Positions 58,794-64,000 of a stretch of DNA of 64,000 nt are shown here, one piece after another. Position 1 is the stretch's first letter. Each line of letters opens with the position of its first letter. The stretch is from Heyndrickxia camelliae (GTDB taxonomy: Bacteria; Bacillota; Bacilli; Bacillales; Bacillaceae_C): the NCBI RefSeq assembly GCF_002844575.1, contig NZ_PIQO01000004.1, positions 248,001-312,000 on the forward strand. Direction: 5' to 3'. Under the pieces are notes generated by a model that worked only from the letters and a program-made list of their open reading frames with translations, had not been told where the DNA came from and made no database searches. Both the position numbers and the translations under genes were made by a program.

Positions 58794-59657
58794 ATGTTTA
58801 ACGAAACTTACAAATTATCAAATGGTGTAGAGATTCCAAAATTAGGTCTTGGAACCTGGCTACTGGACGATGCCCAGGCAGCACAAGCAGTGCGTGATGC
58901 GGTATCTATCGGATATCGTCATATTGATACTGCCCAGGCTTATATGAATGAAGTTGGTGTAGGTGAAGGAATCCGTTCCTGTGGTGTTGCAAGAGAAGAA
59001 CTTTTCATCACAACAAAGGTTGCTGCAGAATTAAAAACCTATGACACTGTTACACAGTCCATAGATGAATCTTTAGCAAAAATGGATCTGGATTATATTG
59101 ATCTTGTGATTATCCATAGCCCACAGCCTTGGGCAGAGTTCCGAGAGGAGAACCGTTACTTCGAGGAAAATATAGAAGTATGGAAAGCAATGGAGGATGC
59201 ATATAAGACAGGCAAGGTAAAGGCAATAGGTCTTTCTAACTTTCTTCAGGATGATATAGAGAATATTCTTGCAAACTGTCAGATCATGCCTATGGTAAAT
59301 CAAATATTGGCACATGTGAGTAATATTCCTTTGGAGCTCATTGAATTCTGCCAGAAGAATAACATCCAAGTAGAGGCATATTCACCAATTGCACACGGTG
59401 CAGTTCTGGATAATGCTGAGGTTAAGGAAATAGCTGATAGGTATGGAGTATCTGTTGCACAACTTTGTCTACGTTATGATATCCAGCTTGGTCTTGTCGT
59501 CATTCCTAAGACAGCAAATCCGGATCACATGAGGAACAATGCTGATCTTGATTTTTCAATAAGTGATGCTGATATGGAGACTTTAAAAAATGTAGAGCAC
59601 ATCCAGGATTATGGTGAACATAGCTTCTTCCCGGTATTTGGCGGCAAATTAAAATAA
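58794..59657 (+). CDS. Aldo/keto reductase
   Basis: 287-residue NADPH-dependent oxidoreductase of the AKR fold. Catalytic tetrad is visible: Asp in 'GYRHIDTAQAYMNEVGVGEG' (Asp-Tyr), Lys in 'FITTKVAAE', and His in 'LVIIHSPQPWAEF'. Later blocks are 'VKAIGLSNFLQDDIENIL' and 'VVIPKTANPDHMRNN'. It reduces aldehydes or ketones in the cytoplasm. ATG with AAGGAG upstream. Neighbour of the CMD-family gene; similar gene pairs occur in Firmicutes stress or detoxification regions. Confidence 0.92.
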   Translation: MFNETYKLSNGVEIPKLGLGTWLLDDAQAAQAVRDAVSIGYRHIDTAQAYMNEVGVGEGIRSCGVAREELFITTKVAAELKTYDTVTQSIDESLAKMDLDYIDLVIIHSPQPWAEFREENRYFEENIEVWKAMEDAYKTGKVKAIGLSNFLQDDIENILANCQIMPMVNQILAHVSNIPLELIEFCQKNNIQVEAYSPIAHGAVLDNAEVKEIADRYGVSVAQLCLRYDIQLGLVVIPKTANPDHMRNNADLDFSISDADMETLKNVEHIQDYGEHSFFPVFGGKLK

Positions 59658-59906
59658 ACGAGTTATCAATCAATGGAAGACGGACAACACCAACTTGTAA
59701 TATAAAATCCTAGTAGTTTACAACAACTACTCTATGATTCATCAGTGGACAACTTTCATGAATCAATCACGATTCGTCCGACCAAACAAGTTATCTAATG
59801 GATATAGCAACAAATAGACTATGGTTTAAGTAACTGGCTTATGAATTCATCTGAAATATTAATATGAACCAAAAAAACTTATGTGCAAATATCCGTAGCT
59901 TAAAAA

Positions 59907-59948
59907 AATTGCCCATCGTTCTATATGAATCCGAGAACATGGGCAATT
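59907..59948 (-). terminator. Terminator of the iron alcohol dehydrogenase gene
   Basis: Ten-bp outer stem AATTGCCCAT / ATGGGCAATT with inner GTTCT/AGAAC pairing; on the minus strand followed by TTTTTTTAAGC. Fourteen bp past the dehydrogenase stop. Confidence 0.85.
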
Positions 59949-59962
59949 TGTATACTACCTAC

Positions 59963-61144
59963 TTACGACCAAACCAAATCATTTTCGTAATAGGCATTGG
60001 ATAAAATCTTTCGATAATCATCTTCGGTAACATCCCTGACATTACTTATGGTTGAATTGTTTATATAAGCAAGATGAACGATTTTTTCGAAATCTTCTTC
60101 TTTAACATTGGGGAGCTCTTTGAGCCTTGGAATTCCTAGATCTTCCGTAAATTTCTTTATTCCCGTTACAAGTTTTTCTACGGCTACAAGATCTGAATCA
60201 TAGTCATTCGCAAATTTCATCAATCTCGAGATTAAGGCATGAATGTTACTATTATCTTGTGCATTAAACGCGATGACATATGGTAGGAAGACAGCATTGG
60301 CCACCCCATGTGGAGTATCATAGAGACTTCCTAAACCCTCTGCCAAACAATGAACAGCAGCTACATCCGCGGATCCAAAGCATAATCCAGCTAATAAGCT
60401 AGCTTCCAGCATCTTTGCACGAGCTTCATGATTATTTCCATCTTCAAATGCTTGTAGAAGATATTGGGGAATAAGTTGCATAGCTCTGGCTCCGAAAGCT
60501 TGAGAAATAGGGTTTGTTACTTTACAAGTGTACCCCTCAATCGCATGAACTAATGCATCCACACCAGTTGCAGCGGTAATATGTGCAGGCAATGAATAAG
60601 TTAATTCGGGATCTAAGATAGCAAGTGTTGGCCGTAATAATTCATGCTTTAATGTAATTTTTTGATGTGTGGATGCAACAGTAATTACGGAGGATCTTGT
60701 TACTTCCGAACCTGTTCCGGCTGTGGTAGGAATGCAAATGATTGGAGCAATATTCTCATATTCTCGCTTTTTATGAAAATAATCTAAAGGGGTTCCCCCA
60801 TTCGGTCCTAGGAGTGCGATTGCTTTCGCTGTATCAATGGAACTTCCCCCACCAAATCCAATTACCATTTCACAACTCTGTTCCATATATAGTCTTGCTC
60901 CTTGGATACACTCGGTATCACGAGGGTTCTGTGAAACCGAATCGAATAAAATGGTCTCATATCCGGCTCCATCAAGTGTATTTAATAGAGTACTGACTAA
61001 ACCTAGATTTACTAAACCTCTATCACTCACCACCATGATCCGTGTCTTATCCGGATAATATTCTTTTATAACTCTTGAAATTTCCTTCGTAGAACCATTT
61101 CCCATGATTATTTTCGTTCCGCAATGATAGTAACTTAAATCCAT
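59963..61144 (-). CDS. Iron-containing alcohol dehydrogenase
   Basis: 393-residue group III alcohol dehydrogenase. NAD-binding and metal motifs are visible: 'MVIGFGGGSSIDTAKAIALL', 'IICIPTTAGTGSEVTRSSVI', 'GVDALVHAIEGYTCKVTNPI', and 'LAEGLGSLYDTPHGVANAVFLP' (metal His). It oxidises or reduces a diol, lactaldehyde or other alcohol. The ATG at 61142-61144 has GGAGGAAGG upstream; the longer frame to 61171 uses an ATG without RBS. It lies near an aldo/keto reductase and a beta-hydroxyacid dehydrogenase but on the opposite strand to the former. Confidence 0.9.
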   Translation of the reverse strand: MDLSYYHCGTKIIMGNGSTKEISRVIKEYYPDKTRIMVVSDRGLVNLGLVSTLLNTLDGAGYETILFDSVSQNPRDTECIQGARLYMEQSCEMVIGFGGGSSIDTAKAIALLGPNGGTPLDYFHKKREYENIAPIICIPTTAGTGSEVTRSSVITVASTHQKITLKHELLRPTLAILDPELTYSLPAHITAATGVDALVHAIEGYTCKVTNPISQAFGARAMQLIPQYLLQAFEDGNNHEARAKMLEASLLAGLCFGSADVAAVHCLAEGLGSLYDTPHGVANAVFLPYVIAFNAQDNSNIHALISRLMKFANDYDSDLVAVEKLVTGIKKFTEDLGIPRLKELPNVKEEDFEKIVHLAYINNSTISNVRDVTEDDYRKILSNAYYENDLVWS

Positions 61145-61502
61145 TGAAACCTTCCTCCCCCAAGCGTCCATTTATCCTGAATAGTTAGAGTATTCCTATT
61201 ATATTTTGAATAATGGAAAATGACAACTGAGAAGATTAAATGTTAAAATTTGAAAAACACCTTATATCTCACACTTCGATTCTTCCAATGATAACCAATC
61301 GTTTCCACTGCTTCCTAACTATATTAGAATGGCAGGCTATTTGATATACCATAATTTATATAAAAATGTTATCAAACTATAAGCCAAATAAGAATAAGCC
61401 ACCAAATTGGCAGCTGGAGTTTTAACCATTTACGGTTACAATCTATTTGATTTTTCTTTTGTTGTTTTCTTAACGAACGAAGGAAGAACCTCTAAACGTT
61501 GC
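61145..61502. other. Intergenic region without recognised gene
   Basis: About 358 bp separating two minus-strand dehydrogenase genes. No RBS-linked frame, operator palindrome or strong terminator was seen. Confidence 0.4.
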
Positions 61503-62384
61503 TTATTCCTTGATGTTATTTTGATCCTTTAGCTCTAAATAAACAGCTGCCATATCTAGCTTTGCCTTCCCATTTTCTTTCGCAGAGCGATAAGTAACAT
61601 TTGCTTGTTCCGCAAGTGGCAATCTGGTTTCGAGACGATTTGCTTCCGCTTTTATTAGTCCTAAATCTTTCGCCATTAGTTCAAGCATAAAGGCAGATGG
61701 ATATTCCCCCTTCAGGTACATTTCTTTTTTCCCTTGAAATAGAGGGGTATTCATACTGGAAAAAGAGATCATTTCCAACACTTTTTCCTTTTCTAGTCCC
61801 GATTTCTCGGCAAATAGTAATGTTTCACCAAGCCCTTGTCCAATCACGCCAAGTAACAAATTAATAGCTAATTTTGCGGAACTCCCTTTGCTATTTGACC
61901 CAAAATGAATCGTTTTTTTACCTAAAAGTTGAAAATAAGGTTGGCAAATTTCTAAAGCAGTTTTATCCCCACCAACGAGAATCACTAATTGTCTTCCAAT
62001 AGCAGCACCCACTGAACCAGAAACCGGTGCATCTAAATATACACCGCCTCTTTCAGAAACAAATTCCGCATTTGATAATGAATCTTCTGGTGAAATCGTA
62101 CTCATATCTACTAAAATTTTACCTGGTTTTATCGCTTCTAATACTCCGTTTTCTTGCGCTAGTACAGATTTTACTGCATGGGAGTCCGACAACATCATAA
62201 AGGTAATATCAGATTGCTTGACTATTTCTTTTGGTGATGGCAGTGGAGTTGCCCCGGCTTCTACTAAAGCCGTTATTTTTTCCAGTGAACGATTATACAC
62301 ATTCACTTGGCAGCCTTCCTGTAAAAGATTCATTGCCATCGGCGCTCCCATATGTCCTAATCCAATCCATCCTAATGTATGCAT
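61503..62384 (-). CDS. Beta-hydroxyacid dehydrogenase (3-HIBDH/GarR family)
   Basis: 293-residue NAD(P)-dependent dehydrogenase of the 3-hydroxyisobutyrate / tartronate-semialdehyde reductase family. Cofactor motif 'IGLGHMGAPMAMNLLQEGCQV' (GxGxMGxxMxxNL), 'FMMLSDSHAV', the substrate-binding 'VDMSTISPEDS' and 'DAPVSGSVGAAIGRQL', and the catalytic Lys in 'SSAKLAINLLLG' are present. It interconverts a beta-hydroxy acid and its semialdehyde. RBS TTGGGAGG precedes the ATG. It is single, about 360 bp from the iron alcohol dehydrogenase. Confidence 0.92.
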   Translation of the reverse strand: MHTLGWIGLGHMGAPMAMNLLQEGCQVNVYNRSLEKITALVEAGATPLPSPKEIVKQSDITFMMLSDSHAVKSVLAQENGVLEAIKPGKILVDMSTISPEDSLSNAEFVSERGGVYLDAPVSGSVGAAIGRQLVILVGGDKTALEICQPYFQLLGKKTIHFGSNSKGSSAKLAINLLLGVIGQGLGETLLFAEKSGLEKEKVLEMISFSSMNTPLFQGKKEMYLKGEYPSAFMLELMAKDLGLIKAEANRLETRLPLAEQANVTYRSAKENGKAKLDMAAVYLELKDQNNIKE

Positions 62385-62637
62385 TTTAATCCTCCCAACA
62401 GATAGTAGATTAACTAGTTTTATTCTAGTTGCTAAGCTAAGGTAAATGCAAATAAAGAGTTAATACAATCAAAGACAAGGAAAAGATCACTCCGATGGTG
62501 ACACTTGTAATTATCTGATTGGAAATTACCTGTTATTCATAAACGGCCTCTTTTTAACATAGTTTCAACATCTCTTATCATTATGCCTATTAAGCTAACC
62601 TGTTAGCAGAGGAATCGTTTTTTACCTTTTATGTAAA

Positions 62638-63529
62638 TTAATTGCCTGGAAATTGGATGTTGTGCCAGCTGCTTATATCGCATTGGCCATATTCATTATC
62701 ACCCACGGCAACCACCGTTCCGTCCAATCTTAGACCAATTATATGGGCGCAACCTGCTGCAATTTCTACAATATCGGACCAGCCACTAACATTACATTGA
62801 CCATACTTATTAGAACCTACCGCAACCACAGTACCGTCTGACTTAAGGCCGATGGTATGACTACTCCCCACCGCTATTGCCACAATACCGCGCCAGCTAC
62901 TAATATCGCATTGACCAACCTTATTTTGACCCACAGCTACCACCGTACCATCCGATTTAAGACCAATAGTATGTAAATAACCGGCTGCAATGGCCGCAAT
63001 GTCATGCCAATGGCTTACATTTCATTGACGATACCTATTATTCCCCACAGCCGTCACCGTTCCGTCCAGTTTCAGACCAATGGTATGCCAATCACCCGAC
63101 GCGACCGCCACAATATCTTGCCAGACGCTTACATTACATTCACCTTCATTATTTCGCCCGACAGCCTCCACCTTACCATCCGATTTAAGACCAATGGTAC
63201 GACACCAACCTACAGCAACCGCTTCATATCGCACCAGTCGTTTACATCGCACTGGTTATGCTTATTCGAACCCACAGCCTCCACCGTTCCGTCCGATTTA
63301 AGACCGATTGTATGAGTATTCCCCGTGTTCCTCGCCATATAAACATTCCAAGCCGCAACGGCCACAATATTGAACCAACCGCTTACATTACATTGGCCAT
63401 TCTTATTATCACCTACAGCGGTCAACCGTTCCGTTCGATTTAAGGCCAATGGTATGACGACAACCCCGCCGCTATGGTATTTTTGGCCGACCTCTTCCTA
63501 TTTAAATTATTTGATAAAATGTAATCCAT
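62638..63529 (-). pseudogene. RCC1-like repeat protein, disrupted by several mutations
   Basis: From an ATG at 63527-63529 (RBS AAGGAGG) a repeated pattern of about 41 residues, 'HTIGLKSDGTVVAVGSNKYG' followed by QCNVSGW, recurs seven times, typical of RCC1/BLIP-II beta-propellers. The frame is broken at least four times: an extra G near 63464 (GGGG run) and near 63425, one missing base near 63228, and a TGT to TGA change at 63024-63026 (where GQC-NVS is expected). The last intact stretch ends at TAA 62638. No signal peptide is visible. Either a decayed gene or a poor-quality sequence region. Confidence 0.82.
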
Positions 63530-63601
63530 GTTTTTCCTCCTTGAAAACAAGACCTATTTTAATTATTGTATCATTTTTGCTTGTTATTCTTGGCTGCTTA
63601 A

Positions 63602-63774
63602 GGCCTTTTATGGAAAAGATAGCCTGCATGACAGTTCCTTCGTCACCAGCTTCATTCGCTGTAGATGCTAGTAATTTCGGAATCGTCTATGATCGATATG
63701 TAATAATTCATCGTTTCTTCTGCATTACCGTCTTGAAACATTAAAAATGGTGTAGCTTTTTCCCCATTACTCAT
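63602..63774 (-). pseudogene. VOC-family (PhnB-like) protein fragment
   Basis: From ATG 63772-63774 the frame reads 'MSNGEKATPFLMFQDGNAEE' and 'TMNYYISIIDDSEITSIY', the start of PhnB/3-demethylubiquinone-methyltransferase-like VOC proteins. A frame change near 63668 then leads into 'ANEAGDEGTVMQAIFSIKG', which matches the following segment of the same family. The C-terminal two thirds are missing. A deletion and 3' truncation make this a remnant. Confidence 0.75.
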
Positions 63775-64000
63775 TTAATCGAAGCTTTTATTCACCAATA
63801 TAATGAATATTCATAAGTTAACATTAATATAAAGAATGATATCGCAAACCATAATTTAATCCGAATAATGATTCTTCTTATACTAGCCGTCCGTTAGTGG
63901 AGCAGCTACCTCATCTTCTTTTAGTTTGTGAAAAAATGCAAATATTGATTTTTTGATGACTATCTTCTAAAATTGGAAACTCAAAATCATTCAAGCCTTT
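63775..64000. other. Window end without recognised gene
   Basis: About 225 bp, AT-rich, no RBS-linked open frame recognised. Possibly the promoter side of the VOC gene and further decayed DNA. Confidence 0.4.

Overview
The window reads as chromosomal DNA of a low-GC, endospore-forming-type Bacillaceae (Bacillus, Neobacillus or a close relative). The signs are AT-rich sequence, strong GGAGG ribosome binding sites, frequent TTG/GTG starts, a ComK homologue, a CarD-like regulator, a RocB-like peptidase, CcpA-type cre boxes and Rbs-type sugar transport. No rRNA, tRNA or CRISPR array was recognised. Most genes lie on the minus strand.

Layout. 1-4909: fructose-type PTS operon (BglG-type regulator, IIA, IIB, IIC) with two class II aldolases; the last one runs off the left edge. 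5283-5788: a lone terminator and a truncated dehydrogenase remnant. 6073-15984: a pentose island with a DeoR regulator, Rbs-type ABC transporter, frameshifted PfkB kinase, class II aldolase, D-lyxose-isomerase-type cupin, ribulokinase and ribulose-5-phosphate 4-epimerase. It has an AraB/AraD pair but no AraA, which suggests L-ribose, D-lyxose or a related sugar rather than L-arabinose. 16649-26769: a defence island with a Sau3AI-like nuclease and divergent C5-methyltransferase, a DUF4011-helicase-Vsr protein interrupted by an in-frame TGA, and a PD-(D/E)XK protein interrupted by an in-frame TAG, plus an IS1595-type remnant. 26849-27680: palindromic repeats around two tiny ORFs. 27684-34476: a LacI-controlled operon (beta-keto acid cleavage enzyme, PanE-like reductase, 3-hydroxyacyl-CoA-dehydrogenase-like enzyme, GntP permease, SDR) that looks like a hydroxy-acid catabolic route.

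35148-44775: CarD-like regulator, a secreted M14 carboxypeptidase with an inserted beta-domain, a rifamycin-phosphotransferase-like protein, a VWA protein, a macro-domain protein and an 'MGAWG' protein. 45286-49451: IclR regulator divergent from an amino-acid permease and a RocB-like peptidase, with a palindromic operator and a cre box between. 49573-56756: SEC-C protein, ComK preceded by an elaborate stem-loop region, and a MarR-MMPL transporter operon with a perfect 20-bp palindrome at its promoter. 57202-57690: ten tandem units of a 52-bp repeat. 57905-62384: carboxymuconolactone decarboxylase family, aldo/keto reductase, iron alcohol dehydrogenase and a beta-hydroxyacid dehydrogenase. 62638-63774: a heavily broken RCC1-like repeat protein and a VOC-family fragment.

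Three themes stand out. First, sugar and sugar-acid catabolism is organised into self-contained regulator/transporter/enzyme blocks. Second, many genes are broken (kinase, helicase, nuclease, RCC1 protein, SDR, VOC, transposase). Third, several families of non-coding repeats are present: a 130-bp inverted pair 16 kb apart, GGGACGGTTCT palindromes and the 52-bp array. Functions are inferred from sequence motifs read by eye; no database search was run.
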